A DNA stretch of 64,000 bases from Calliopsis andreniformis (GCF_051401765.1 NW_027480422.1:15146001-15210000); one strand, 5' to 3'. Positions 24,249-37,804 are shown, counted from the first letter of the stretch. The notes: a model not told the origin generated them from the letters alone. Numbers and translations: made by a program.

Positions 24249-27200
24249 TTTATTGTATTTTATGCTTCTGGCGTTGACTTCTAAGTCCCTTGCTTTTCGA
24301 TCTGGTGGAGCAACGCCATTGATCGAAGCCTATGTTGCCCGGAACGTAGAAATGACCTGTACTTTCGGAGTGGTTGCAATTATTCCTGTTATACGATGGG
24401 AAAACTGTTGTACTTATGTTGTATTTTATGCTTCTGGAGTCGAATTCTAAGTCCCTAACTATTCGATCTGGTGGAGCAACGCCCTAGGGTGAAGCCTAGT
24501 TTGCCCTGAACGTAGAAATGACCGTTACTTTCACACTGTTTGCAAATATACATTATATACGATGTAAATGCTGTTGTATTTATATTGTATTTTATGCTTC
24601 TGCCGTTCACTTCTTAGGTCCTAACTATTTGATCTGGTGGAACAACGCACTAGAGTGAAGCCTCAGTTGCACGGAACGTGGTAATGATCATCACTTTCAC
24701 ATTTGTTGCAATTATTCCCGTTATACGATGGATTAGCTGTTGTATTTTTATTGTATTTTAGGTTTCGGGCGATGACTTCTAAGGCCCTAGCTATTCGATC
24801 TTGTGGAGCAACGCCCTAGAGTGAAGCCTAGGTTGCCCGAAGCGTAGAAATGTCCATTACTTTCACTCTGGTTGCAATTATTCCAGTTATACGATGATAA
24901 AACTGTTCTATTTTTATTGTATTTTATGCTTCAGGCGTTGACTTCTAAGGCCGTAGCTAATCGATGTGGTGGGGCAACGCTCCACAGTGATGCCTAGGTT
25001 GCCCGGAACGCAGAAATGGCCATTACTTTCACACTGGTTGCAATTATTCGTTTTATACGATGGAAAAACTGTTGTATTTATCTTGTATTTGGTGCTTCTG
25101 GCGTTGACTTCTAAGGCCCTAACTATTCGATGTGGAGGAGCAACGCCATAGAGCGAAACCTAGGTTGCTCGGAACGTAGAAATGATCATTACTTTCACAC
25201 TGGTTGCAATTATTCCTGTTATACGATGGACAAACTGTTGGATTTTTATTGTACTTTAAGCTTCTGGCGTTGACTTCTTAGGCCCTAAATATTCGATCTG
25301 GTGGAGCAACGCCCTAGAGTGAAGCCTAGGTTGCCAGGAATGTAGAAATGACCATCACATTCAGACTGGTTGCAATTATTCTTGTTATACGATGGAAAAA
25401 CTGTTGTATTTATATTATATTTTATGCTTCAGCCGCTGACTTCTAAGGCCGTAGCTATTCGATGTGGTGGAGCAACGCCCTAGAGTGAAGCCTAGGTTCC
25501 CCAGAAAGTAGAAATGACCATTACTTCCACACTGTTTGCAGTTATTCATTTTATACAATGGAAAAACTGTTGTACTTATATTGTTTTTTATAGTTATGGC
25601 GTTGACTTCTAAGGCCGTAGCTATTCGATCTGGTAGAGAAACGCCCTAGAGTGAAGCCTGGGTTGCCCGGAACGTAGAAATGACCATCACCTTCACTCTG
25701 GTTGCAATTATTCCTGTTATACGATGGAAAAACTGTTGTATTTATATTATATTTTATGCTTCAGGCGTTGGCTTCTTAGGCCCTTGCTATTCGATCTGGT
25801 GGAGCAGCGACCTTGAGTGAAGCCTATGTTGCCCGGAACGTAGAAATGACCATTACTTCCACACTGTTTGCAATTATTCATATTATACAGTGGAAAAACT
25901 GTTGTACTTATGTTGTATTTTATTCTTCTGGCGTTGAGTTCTAAGTCCCTAGCTGTTCGATCTGGTGGAGCAACGCCCGAGAGTGAAGCCAGGGTTAACC
26001 GGAACGTAGAAATGACCAGTACCTTCACACTGGTTGCAGTTATTCCTGTTATACGATTGAAAAGCTGGTGCATTTTTATTGTATTTTATGCTTCTGGCGG
26101 TGAATTCATAGTGCCTAACTACTCGAGCTGGTGCAGCATGCCCTAGAGTTAAGCGTAGGATGCCCGGAAAGTAGAAATGACAATAGCTTTCACACTGTTT
26201 GCAATCATTCATTTTATACGATGGAAAAGCTGTTGTATTTATATTGTATTTTATGCTTCTGGAGTTGACTTCTAAGGCCGTAGCTATTCGATGTGATGGA
26301 GCAACGCCCAAGAGTGTAGCCTAGGTAGCCCGGAACGTAGAATTGACCATAACTTTCACACTGGGTGCAATTATTCGTTTTATACCATGGAAAAACTGTT
26401 CTATTTATTTAGTATTTTATGCTTCTGGCGCTGACTTCTAAGTCCGTAGCTATTCGATCTGGTGGAGCAACGCCCTAGAGTGAAGCCTAGGTTACCCGGG
26501 ACATAGAAATGCCCCGTACTTTCACACTGGTTGCAGCTTTCCTGTTATACGATTGAAAAGCTGGTGCATTTTTATTGTATTTTATGCTTCTGGCGTTGAA
26601 TTCATAGCGCCTAACTACTCGATCTGGTGGAGTATGCCCTAGAGTTAAGCCTAGGATGCCCGGAAAGTAGAAATGACCATAGCTTTCACACTGTTTGCAA
26701 TCATTCATTTTATACGATGGAAATGCTGTTGTATTTATATTGTATTTCATGTTTCTGGAGTTGACTTCTAAGGCCGTAGCTAATCGATGTGATGGAGCAA
26801 CGCCCAAGAGTGAAGCCTAGGTAGCCCGGAACGTAGAAATGACCAGTACTTTCACAGTGGTTGCAGTTACTCCTGTTATACGGTGGAAAAACTGTTGCAT
26901 TTTAATTGTATTATATGCGTCTGGAATTGCTTTCTAAGGCCCTAACTATCCGACCTGGTGGAGCAACGCCCTAGAGTGAAGCCTAGGTTGCCCGGAACGT
27001 AGAAATGACCATTACTTTCACACTGTTTGCAATTATTCATTTTATACAATGGAAAAACTGCTGTATTTATATTGTATTCTATGCTTCTGGCGTTGACTTC
27101 TAAGGTCCTAGCTATTCGATCTCTTGGAGCAACGTCCAAGAGTGAAGCCTATGTTGCCCGGAACGTAGAAATGACCATTACCTTCACTCTGGTTGAATTA

Positions 27201-27832
27201 TTCGTTTTGTACAATGGAAAACCTGTTGTATTTTTCCTGTATTTTATGCGTCTGGCCTTGTTTTCTAAGCCCCTAACTATTCGATCTGGTGGAGCACGCC
27301 CTAGAGTGTAGCCTAGGTTTCCCGGAACGTAGATATGACCATTACCTTCACGCTGCTTGCAATTATAAATTTTATACGATGGAAAAGCTGTTGTACTTAT
27401 GTTGTAGTTTATTCTTCTGGCGTTGAATTCTAAGTCCCTAGCTATACGATCTGGTGGAGCAACGCCCTAGAGTGGAGCCTAGGTTACCCGGGACATAGAA
27501 ATGTTCCGTACTTTCACACTGGTTGCAGCTTTCCTGTTATACGGTGGAAAAACTGTTGCATTGTTATTGTATTTTATGCTTCTGGCATTGACTTCTAAGG
27601 TCCTAACTATTCGATGTGGTGGAGCATCGCCCTAGGGTGAAGCCTAGGTTGCCCGGAACGTAGAAATGACCATAGCCTTCACACTGGTTGCAATTATACC
27701 TTTTATACGATGGAAAAGCTGTTGTATTTGTATTGTATTTTATGCGTCTGCCGTTGTTTTCTAAGGCCCTAACTATTCGACCTGGTGGAGCAACGCCCTA
27801 GTGTGAAGCCTAGGTTGCCCGGAACGTAGAAA
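24249..27832 (+). repeat. Large duplication in domain A, right copy (3.58 kb)
   Basis: Partner of 20,107-23,358 with two additional monomers at roughly 25,695-26,027. These have TTCACTCTGG, GGCGTTGGCTTC and GAGCAGCGACC, and then TTCATATTATACAGTGG with GCCCGAGAG. The copy stops at about 27,832, where the partner reads ACCATTACCTCGC and this one reads ACCATCACCTTCACTC. That stop coincides with the end of domain A. Confidence 0.9.
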
Positions 27833-30800
27833 CGACCATCACCTTCACTCTGGTTGCAATTAGTCCTGTTATACGATGGAAAAACTGTTGTATTTATATT
27901 ATATTTTATGGTTCTGGCGTTGATTTCTTAGGCCCTAACTATTCGATCTGGTGGAGCAACGTCCTAGAGTGAGGCCTAGGTTGCAGGAACGTAGAAATGA
28001 CTATCACGTTCACACTGGTTGCAGTTGCTCCTGTGATACGATGGAAAAGCTGTTGCATCTTTATTGTATTTTATGCGTCTTGCGTTGTTTTCTAAGGACG
28101 TAAATATTCGAACTGGTGGAGCAACGCCCTAGGGTGAAACCTAGGTTGACCGGAACGTAGAAATGACCTTAACTTTCACACCGGTAGCAATTATTCGTTT
28201 TACACGACGGAAAAACTGTTATATTTATATTGTATCTTATGCTTCTGGCGTTGACTTCTTAGGCCCTAACAATTCGATCTGGTGGAACAACGACCTAGAG
28301 TGAGGCATAGGTTGTCCGGAACGTAGAACTGACCATAACTTTTACACTGGTAGCAATTATTCGTTTTATACAATGGAAAAACTGTTGTATTTATATTGTA
28401 TTTTATGCTTCTGGCGTTGACTTCTAAGGCACTAACTATTCGATCTGGTGGAGCAGCGTCCTAGAGTGAAGCCTAGGTTGCCCGGAACGTAGAAATGACC
28501 ATAACTTTCACACTGGTTGCTATTATTCGTTCTAAACGATGGAAAAACTGTTATATTTATACTGTATCTTATGCTTCTGGCGCTGACTTCTTAGGCCCTA
28601 ACAATTCGATCTGGTGGAACAACGACCTAGAGTGAGGCCTAGGTAGCCCGGAACGTAGAAATGACCATCACTTCCTTACTGGTAGCAATTATTCGTTTTA
28701 TACGATGGAAAAACTGTTGGATTTATACTGTATTTTATGCCTCTGGCGTTGACTTCTAAGGCACTAACTATTCGATCTGGTGGTGCAACGCCCTAGAGTG
28801 AAGCCTAGGTTGCCCGGAACGTAGAAATGACCATCACTTTCAAACTGGTTGCAATTATTCCTGTTATATGATGGAAAAACTGTTGTATTTTTATTGCATT
28901 TTATGCTTCGGGCATTGACTTCTACGGTCCTAACTATTCAATCTGTTGGAGCAACGCCCTAGGGTGAAGCCTAGGTTGCCCGCAACGTAGAAATGGAAAT
29001 AACTTTCACACCGGTAGCAATTATTCGTTTTATACGATAGAAAAACTGTTCTATTTATTTTGTATTTTATGCTACGGCCGTTGACTTCTAAGGCCCTAAC
29101 TATTCAATCTGTTGAAGCAGCGCCCTAGGGTGAAGCCTAGGTTGCCCGGAAAGTAGAAATGACCATAACTTTCATACAGCTTGCAATTATTCGTTTTATT
29201 CGATGGAAAAACTGTTGTATTTATATTGTATTTTATACTTCGGGCGTTGACTTCTAAGGCCCTAACTATTCAATCTGTTGGATCAACGCCCTAGAGTGAA
29301 GCCTAGGTTGCTCGGAATGTAGAAATGACCATAACATTCACACTGGTGAAATTATTCGTTTTATACGATGGAAATGCTATTGTATTTATATTGTATTTTA
29401 TGCGTCTGGCGTTGACTTCTTAGCCCCTAACAATTCGATGTGGTGGAACAACGCCCAGGGGTGAAGCCTAGGTTGCCCGGAACGTAGAAATGACCATAAC
29501 TTTCACACTGGTTGCTATTATTCGTTTTATGCGATGGAAAAACTGTTATATTTATATTGTACTTTATGCTTCTGGCGTTGCCTTCTTCGGCCCTAACTGT
29601 TCGATCTGGTGGAACAACGCCCTAGAGTGAAGCCTAGGTTACCCGGAAGGTAGAAACGACCAGTATTTTCACACTGTTTGCAGTGACTCCTGTTATACGA
29701 TGGAAAAACTGTTGCATCTTTATTGAATTTCATGCTTCTGGCGTTTACTTCTACGGCCCTAACTATTCTATCTCGTGTATCAACGCCCTAGAGTGAAGCC
29801 TAGGTTGCTCGGAATGTAAAAATGACCATAACATTCACACTGGTTGAAATTATTCGTTTTATACGATGGAAAAGCTGTTGTATTTAAATTGTATTTTATG
29901 CTTCTGGCGTTGATTTCTTAGGCCCTAACTATTCAACCTGGTGGAACAACACCCTAGAGTGAGGCCTAGGTTGCCCGGAACGTAGAAATGACCATCACTT
30001 CCATCCTGGTAGCAATCATTCGTTTTATACGATGGAAAAACTGTTGTCTTTTTATTGCATTTTATGCTTCGGGCACTGACTTATAAGGTCCTAATTATTC
30101 AATCTGTTGGAGCAACGCCCTAGGGTGAAGCCTAGGTTGCCCGGAATGTAGAAGTGACAATAACTTTCACACTGGTTGCAATTATTCATTTTATACGATG
30201 GAAAAGCTGTTGCATCTTTATTGTATTTTATGCTTCTGTCGCTGACGTCTAAGGCCGTAGCTATTAGATGTGGTGGAGCAACGCACTAGAGTGACGCCTA
30301 GGTTGCCCGGAACGTAGAAATGACCATTACTTTCGCAATGTTTGCAATTATTCATTTTATACGTTGGAAAAACTGTTGTACTTATATTGTATTTTATGCT
30401 TCTGGCGTTGACCTCGTATGCCACAACTATTCCATCTGGTGGAACAACGCCCTAGGGTGAAGCCTAGGTTGCCCGGAACGTAGAAATGGAAATAACTTTC
30501 ACACCGGTACCAATTATTCGTTTTATACGATGGAAAAACAGTTCTATTTATTTTGTATTTTATGCTTCGGCCGTTGACTTCTAAGGCCCTAACTATTCGA
30601 TCTGCTGGAGCAGCGCCCTAGAGTGAAGCCTAGGTTGCCCGGAACGTAGAAATGACCATCACTTTAAAACTGGTTGCAATTAATCCTTTTATACGATGGA
30701 AGAACTGTTGTATTTTTATTGCATTTTATGCTTCGGGCGTTGACTTCTAAGGCCCTAACTATTCAATCTGTTGGGTCAACGCCCTAGAGTGAAGCCTAGG

Positions 30801-31410
30801 TTGCTCGGAATGTAGAAATGACCATAACATTCACACTGGTTGAAATTATTCGTTTTATATGATGGAAGAACTGTTGTATTTATATTGTATTTTATGCTGC
30901 TGGCGTTCACTTCTTAGGCCCTAACTATTCGATCTGGTGGAACAACGCCCTGGGGTGAAGCCTAGGTTGCCCGGAACGTAGAAATGACCATAACTTTGAC
31001 ACTGGTTGCTATTATTCGTTCTATACGATGGAAAAACTGTTATATTTATATTGTATCTTATGCTTCTGGCGATGACTTCTTAGGCCCTAACAATTCGATC
31101 TCGTGGAACAACGCTCTAGAGTGAAGCCTAGGTTTCCTGGAACATACAAATGACCATCACTTTCACACGGGTTGCAATTATTCCAGTTATAGGATGGAAA
31201 GGCTGTTGTATTTTTATTGTATTTTATGCTTCAGGCGTTGACTTCTGAGGCCGTAGCTATTCGATGTGGTGGAAGAACGCCATAGAGTGAAGCCTAGGTT
31301 GCCGGGAACGTAGAAATGACCATAACTTTCATACTGGTTGCAATTATTCGTTTTATATCATGGAAGAAGTGTTGTATTTATATTGTATTTTATGCATCGG
31401 GCGTTGAATT
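27833..31410 (+). repeat. Start of domain B
   Basis: About 21.5 monomers. The first two are transitional; one has lost three bases (TTGCAGGAACG at about 27,982). B hallmarks follow: TTCGTTTTACACGACGG at about 28,195, GGAACAACGACC, GGTGCAACGCC, a TTCAATCTGTTGG set, GCCCAGGGGTGAAG, and the trio with AACGACCAGTATTTTC. The first AATTAATCC monomer (30,679) and the first GTGACGCC monomer (30,291) are here. Most of these recur later in near-identical runs. Confidence 0.75.
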
Positions 31411-33433
31411 CTAAGGCCCTAACTATTCAATCTGTTGGAGCAACGCCCTAGGGTGAAGCCTAGGTTGCCCGGAAAGTAGAAATGACGTTAACTTTCACAC
31501 CAGTAGCAATTATTCGTTTTACACGACGGAAAAACTGTTATATTTATATTGTATCTTATGCTTCTGGCGTTGACTTCTTAGGCCCTAACAATTCGATCTG
31601 GTGGAACAACGACCTAGAGTGAGGCCTAGGTTGTCCGGAACGTAGACCTGACCATAACTTTTACACTGGTAGCAATTATTCGTTTTATACAATGGAAAAA
31701 CTGTTGTATTTATATTGTATTTTATGCTTCTGGCGTTGACTTCTAAGGCACTAACTATTCGATCTGGTGGAGCAACGTCCTAGAGTGAAGCCTAGGTTGC
31801 CCGGAACGTAGAAATGACCATAACTTTCACACTGGTTGCTATTATTCGTTCTATACGATGGAAAAACTGTTATATTTATACTGTATCTTATGCTTCTGGC
31901 GCTGACTTCTTAGGCCCTAACAATTCGATCTGGTGGAACAACGCCCTAGAGAGAAGCCTAGGTTGCCTGGAACGTACAAATGACCATCACTTTCACACGG
32001 GTTGCAATTATTCCAGTTATAGGATGGAAAGGCTGTTGTATTTTTATTGTATTTTATGCTTCAGGCGTTGACTTCTGAGGCCGTAGCTATTCGATGTGGT
32101 GGAGCAACGCCCTAGAGTGAAGCCTAGGTTGCCCGGAACGTAGAAATGACCATCACTTTCAAACTGGTTGCAATTAATCCTTTTATACGATGGAAGAACT
32201 GTTGTATTTTTATTGCATTTTATGCTTCGGGCGTTGACTTCTAAGGCCCTAACTATTCAATCTGTTGGGTCAACGCCCTAGAGTGAAGCCTAGGTTGCTC
32301 GGAATGTAGAAATGACCATAACATTCACACTGGTTGAAATTATTCGTTTTATATGATGGAAGAACTGTTGTATTTATATTGTATTTTATGCTGCTGGCGT
32401 TCACTTCTTAGGCCCTAACTATTCGATCTGGTGGAACAACGCCCTGGGGTGAAGCCTAGGTTGCCCGGAACGTACAAATGACCATAACTTTCACACTGGT
32501 TGCTATTATTCGTTCTATACGATGGAAAAACTGTTATATTTATACTGTATCTTATGCTTCTGGCGCTGACTTCTTAGGCCCTAACAATTCGATCTGGTGG
32601 AACAACACCCTAGAGAGAAGCCTAGGTTGCCTGGAACGTACAAATGACCATCACTTTCACACGGGTTGCAATTATTCCAGTTATAGGATGGAAAGGCTGT
32701 TGTATTTTTATTGTATTTTATGCTACGGCCGTTGACTTCTAAGGCCCTAACTATTCAATCTGTTGGAGCAACGCCCTAGGGTGAAGCCTAGGTTGCCCGG
32801 AAAGTAGAAATGACGTTAACTTTCACACCAGTAGCAATTATTCGTTTTACACGACGGAAAAACTGTTATATTTATATTGTATCTTATGCTTCTGGCGTTG
32901 ACTTCTTAGGCCCTAACAATTCGATCTGGTGGAACAACGACCTAGAGTGAGGCCTAGGTTGTCCGGAACGTAGAACTGACCATAACTTTTACACTGGTAG
33001 CAATTATTCGTTTTATACAATGGAAAAACTGTTGTATTTATATTGTATTTTATGCTTCTGGCGTTGACTTCTAAGGCACTAACTATTCGATCTGGTGGAG
33101 CAACGTCCTAGAGTGAAGCCTAGGTTGCCCGGAACGTAGAAATGACCATAACTTTCACACTGGTTGCTATTATTCGTTCTATACGATGGAAAAACTGTTA
33201 TATTTATACTGTATCTTATGCTTCTGGCGCTGACTTCTTAGGCCCTAACAATTCGATCTGGTGGAACAACGCCCTAGAGAGAAGCCTAGGTTGCCTGGAA
33301 CGTACAAATGACCATCACTTTCACACGGGTTGCAATTATTCCAGTTATAGGATGGAAAGTCTGTTGTATTTTTATTGTATTTTATGCTTCAGGCGTTGAC
33401 TTCTGAGGCCGTAGCTATTCGATGTGGTGGAAG
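31411..33433 (+). repeat. 8-monomer / 4-monomer HOR cluster
   Basis: Positions 31,411-32,105 match 32,739-33,433 at 1,328 bp (8 monomers). In addition 32,478 to about 32,715 match 31,814-32,050 at 664 bp (4 monomers). Between them, about 32,106-32,470 repeats 30,614-30,980 at an offset of 1,493 bp. Markers are GACGTTAACTTTCACACC, ACACGACGG, GTAGAACTGACC, GGCGCTGACTTC, GGTTGCCTGGAACG and TTATAGGATGGAAAGG. This nested pattern shows at least two rounds of block duplication. Confidence 0.85.
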
Positions 33434-33959
33434 AACGCCATAGAGTGAAGCCTAGGTTGCCGGGAACGTATAAATGACCATAACTTTCATACTGGTTGCA
33501 ATTATTCGTTTTATATGATGGAAGAAATGTTGTATTTATATTGTATATTATGCTGCTGGCGTTCACTTCTTAGGCCCTAACTAGTTGATCTGGTTGAACA
33601 ACATCCTAAGGTGAAGCCTACGTTGCCCGGAAAGTAGAAATGACCATAACTTTCATACTGGTTGCAATTATTCGTTTTATACGATGGAAAAGCTGTTGTA
33701 CTTATATTGTATTTTATTCCTCTGGCGTTGTCTTCTTTGGCCCTAACTATTCGATCTGGTGGAACAACACCCTAGGGTGAAGCCTAGGTTCCCGGGAAAC
33801 TAGAAATGACCATAACTTTCATACTGGTTGCCATTATTCGTTTTATACAATGGAAAATCTGTTGTATTTATACTGTATTTTATGCTTCTGATGTTGACTT
33901 CTAAGGCCCTAACTATTCGATCTGGTGGAGCTACGCCCTACAGCGAAGCCTAGGTTGCT
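33434..33959 (+). repeat. Domain-B monomers, recurring near 59.8-60.2 kb
   Basis: About three monomers with TGAACAACATCCTAAGG, TTATTCCTCTGGCG and CCCGGGAAACTAG. The first two and a half recur at 59,950-60,215, where the match ends abruptly at an A-like island. The monomer at about 33,850 then continues here with TACAATGGAAAATCTG. Confidence 0.75.
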
Positions 33960-35749
33960 CAGAATGTAAAAATGACCATAACATTCACACTGGTTGAAAT
34001 TATCCGTTTTATACGATGGAAAAGCTGTTGTATTTAAATTGTATTTTATGCTTCTGGCGTTGATTTCTTAGGCCCTAACTATTCAACCTGGTGGAACAAC
34101 ACCCTAGAGTGAGGCCTAGGTTGCCCGGAACGTAGAAATGACCATTACTTCCATCCTGGTAGCAATTATTCGTTTTATACGATGGAAAAACTGTTGTATT
34201 TTTATTGCATGTTATGCTTCGGGCACTGACTTATAAGGTCCTAACTATTCAATCTGTTGGAGCAACGCTCTAGGGTGAAGCCTAGGTTGCCCGGAATGTA
34301 GAAGTGACAATAACTTTCACACTGGTTGCAATTATTCATTTTATACGATGGAAAAACTGTTGTATTTATATTGTATTTTATGCTGCTGGCGTTCACTTCT
34401 TAGGCCCTAACTATTCGATCTGGTGGAACAACACCCTGGGGTGAAGCCTAGGTTGCCCGGAACGTAGAAATGACCATCACTTCCATCCTGGTAGCAATCA
34501 TTCGTTTTATACGATGGAAAAACTGTTGTATTTATATTGTATTTTATGCTGCTGGCGTTCACTTCTTAGGCCCTAACTATTCGATCTGGTGGAACAACGC
34601 CCTGGGGTGAAGCCTAGGTTGCCGGGAACGGAGAAATGACCATAACTTTCACACTGGTTGCTATTATTCGTTTTATACGATGGAAAAACTGTTGCATCTT
34701 TATTGTATTTTATGCTTCTGTCGTTGACGTCTAAGACCGTAGCTATTAGATGTGGTGGAGCAACGCACTAGAGTGACGCCTAGGTTGCCCGGAACGTGGA
34801 ATGACCATTACTTTCGCAATGTTTGCAATTATTCATTTTATACGATGGAAAAACTGTTGTATTTATATTGTATTTTATGCTGCTCGCGTTCACTTCTTAG
34901 GCCCTAACTATTCGATCTGTTGGATCAACGCCCTAGAGTGAAGCCTAGGTTGCTCGGAATGTAGAAATGACCATAACATTCACACTGGTGAAATTATTCG
35001 TCTTATACGATGGAAATGCTATTGTATTTATATTGTATTTTATGCAGCTGGCGTTCACTTCTTAGGCCCTAGCTATTCGATCTGGTGGAACAACGCCCTG
35101 GGGTGAAGCCTAGGTTGCCGGGAACGTAGAAATTACCTTAACTTTCACACTGGTCGCTATTATTCGTTTTATACGATGGAGAAACTGTTATATTTATATT
35201 GTATTTTATGCTTCTGGCGTTGCCTTCTTAGGCCATAGCTGTTCCATCTGGTGGAACAACGCCCTAGAGTGAAGCCTAGGTTGCCCGGAACGTACAAATG
35301 ACCATAACTTTCACTCTGGTTGCTATTATTCCTTCTATACGATATAAAAACTGTTATATTTATATTGTATCTTATGCTTCTGGCGTTGACTTCTTAGGCC
35401 CTAACAATTCGATCTGGTGGAACAACGCCCTAGAGTGAAGCCTAGGTTGCCTGGAACGTACAAATGACCAGCACTTTCACACGTGTTGCAATTATTCCTA
35501 TTATAGGATGGAAAGACTGTTGTATTTATATTGTATTTTATGCTGCTGGCGTTCACTTCTTAGGCCCTAACTATTCGATGTGGTGGTACAACGCCCTGGG
35601 GTGAAGCCTAGGTTGCCCGGAACGTAGAAATGACCATAACTTTCACACTGGTTGCTATTATTCGTTCTATACGATGGAAAAACTGTAATATTTATATTGT
35701 ATCTTATGCGTCTGGCGTTGACTTCTTAGCCCCTAACAATTCGATGTGG
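33960..35749 (+). repeat. 1.8-kb block, copy 1 (partner 61,496-63,285)
   Basis: Near-identical to 61,496-63,285 at an offset of 27,536 bp, checked at two points: CTCTAGG at 34,268 and 61,804, and ACCTTAACT at 35,135 and 62,671. It contains a GCTGCTGGCGTTCAC run, a GTGACGCC monomer with the 1-bp-short CGTGGAATGACC, and an ACTGGTCGC monomer. This is the most distant near-identical pair I could trace in domain B. Confidence 0.85.
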
Positions 35750-36022
35750 TGGAACAACGCCCAGGGGTGAAGCCTAGGTTGCCCGGAACGTAGAAATGAC
35801 CATAACTTTCACACTGGTTGCTATTATTCGTTTTATGCGATGGAAAAACTGTTATATTTATATTGTACTTTATGCTTCTGGCGTTGCCTTCTTCGGCCCT
35901 AACTGTTCGATCTGGTGGAACAACGCCCTAGAGTGAATTCTAGGTTACCCGGAAGGTAGAAACGACCAGTATTTTCACACTGTTTGCAGTGACTCCTGTT
36001 ATACGATGGAAAAACTGTTGCA
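34920..36022 (+). repeat. 1.1-kb block, copy 1 (partner 44,708-45,810)
   Basis: Overlaps the preceding block and matches 44,708-45,810 at 9,788 bp (59 monomers minus 6 bp). Order of markers: GATCAACGCC, ACTGGTGAAATTATTC, ATGCAGCTGGCG, ACTGGTCGCTATT, a CGATATAAAAACTG core, CCTATTATAGGATGG, GTAATATTTAT, GCCCAGGGG and AACGACCAGTA. Part of it (44,9xx-45,37x) is copied once more at about 46,5xx-47,03x. Confidence 0.8.
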
Positions 36023-37249
36023 TCTATATTGAATTTTATGCTTCTGGCGTTTACTTCTAAGGCCCTAACTATTCTATCTGGTGTATCAACGCCCTAGAGT
36101 GAAGCCTAGGTTGCTCGGAATGTAAAAATGACCATAACATTCACACTGGTTGAAATTATTCGTTTTATACGATGGAAAAGCTGTTGTATTTAAATTGTAT
36201 TTTATGCTGCTGGCGTTCACTTCTTAGGCCCTAACTATTCGATCTGGTGGAACAACGCCCTGTGGTGAAGCCTAGGTTGCCGGGAACGGAGAAATGACCA
36301 TAACTTTCACACTGGTTGCTATTATTCGTTTTATACGATGGAAAAACTGTTGCATCTTTATTGTATTTTATGCTTCTGTCGTTGACGTCTAAGGCCGTAG
36401 CTATTAGATGTGGTGGAGCAATGCACTAGAGTGACGCCTAGGTTGCCCGGAACGTGGAATGACCATTACATTCGCAATGTTTGCAATTATTCATTTTATA
36501 CGATGGAAAAACTGTTGTACTTATATTGTATTTTATGCTTCTGGCGTTGACTTCTTATGCCCTAACAATTCCATCTGGTGGAACAACGACCTAGAGTGAG
36601 GCCTAGGTTGTCCGGAACGTAGAAATTACCATCACTACCTTACTGGTAGCAATTATTCGTTTTATACGATGGAAAAACTGTTGGATTTATACTGTATTTT
36701 ATGCCTCTGGCGTTGACTTCTAAGGCACTAACTATTCGATCTGGTGGTGCAACGCCCTAGAGTGAAGCCTAGGTTGCCCGGAACGTAGAAATGACCATCA
36801 CTTTCAAACTGGTTGCAATTATTCCTGTTATATGATGGAAAAACTGTTGTATTTTTATTGCATTTTATGCTTCGGGCATTGACTTCTAAGGTCCTAACTA
36901 TTCAATCTGTTGGAACAACGCGTTAGGGTGAAGCCTAGGTCGCGCGGAAAGTAGAAATGACAATAACTTTCACACTGGTTGCAATTATTCGCTTTATACG
37001 ATGGAAAAGCTGTTGCATCTTTATTGTATTTTATGATTCTGTCGTTGACGTCTAAGGCCGTAGCTAGTAGATGTGGTGGAGCAACGCACTAGAGTGACGC
37101 CTAGGTTGCCCGGAACGTGGAATGACCATTACTTTCGCAATGTTTGCTATTGTACATTTTATACGATGAAAAAACTGTTGTACTTATATTGTATTCTATG
37201 CTTCTGGCGTTGACTTCTAGGGCCCTAACTATTCGATCTGGTGGAGCAA
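36023..37249 (+). repeat. Domain-B monomers linking duplicated blocks
   Basis: About 7.4 monomers. It holds the run TCTATCTGGTGTATCAACG, GGAATGTAAAAATG and TTTAAATTG. Next come a GTGACGCC monomer (36,431) and a pair with AAATTACCATCACTACC and GTTGGATTTATACTG. Positions 36,290-36,790 recur at about 51,710-52,210. A second GTGACGCC monomer is at 37,094. No non-satellite sequence is seen. Confidence 0.75.
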
Positions 37250-37804
37250 CGCCCTAGAGTGAAGCCTAGGTTGCCTGGAACATACAAATGACCATCACTT
37301 TCACACGGGTTGCAATTATTCCTGTTATAGGACGGAATGACTGTTGTATTTTTATTGTATTTTATGCTTCAGGCGTTGACTTCTGAGGCCGTAGCTATTC
37401 GATGTAGTGGAAGGACGCCATGAAGTGAAGCCTAGGTTGCCCGGAACGTAGAAAGGACCATAACTTTCATACTGGTTGCAATTATTCGTTTTATATGATG
37501 GAAAAACTGTTGCATTTATATTGTATTTTATGCTGCTGGCGTTCACTTCTTAGGCCCTAACTATTCGATCTGGTGGAACAACGCCCTGGGGTGAAGCCTA
37601 GGTTGCCGGGAACGGAGAAATGACCATAACTTTCACACTGGTTGCTATTATTCGTTTTAAACGATGGAAAAACTGTTGCATTTTTATTGCATTTTATGCT
37701 TCGGGCACTGACTTCTAATGTCCTAACTATTCAATCTGTTGGAGCAACGCCCTAGGGTGAAGCCTAGGTTGCGCGGGATGTAGAAATGACAATAACTTTC
37801 ACAC
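37250..37804 (+). repeat. 0.55-kb block, copy 1 (partner 43,556-44,110)
   Basis: Matches 43,556-44,110 at 6,306 bp (38 monomers minus 2 bp). Markers are TTATAGGACGGAATGACTG, GAAGGACGCCATGAAG, GTAGAAAGGACC, GGAACGGAG and GCGCGGGATG. The two copies diverge after ACTTTCACAC, with CGGTAGC here and TGGTTGC at the partner, so the breakpoint lies inside the ACTTTCACAC run. Confidence 0.8.

Larger units (their letters stand above)
1..27832 (+). repeat. Satellite domain A
   Basis: About 168 monomers of a diverse set. Subtypes typical of this half carry GACCTGTACTTTCAC, GTTTGCAAATATACATTATA with GGAAAAGCTG, GAATTCTAAGTCCC, or CCATTACGACCACACTGTC. These are rare in the other half. Duplicated blocks exist but are separated by monomers with only diverged partners. 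The right edge is placed where the second copy of the 20.1-27.8 kb duplication stops. From about 28,150 on, domain-B variants dominate. The edge could lie anywhere between 27,832 and about 28,150. Confidence 0.8.

Noticed and set aside
27800..28200. Possible assembly join at the domain border
   Set aside because: The monomer phase continues across the border without gap, inversion or foreign sequence. A misassembly cannot be excluded from sequence alone, but nothing positive supports one.
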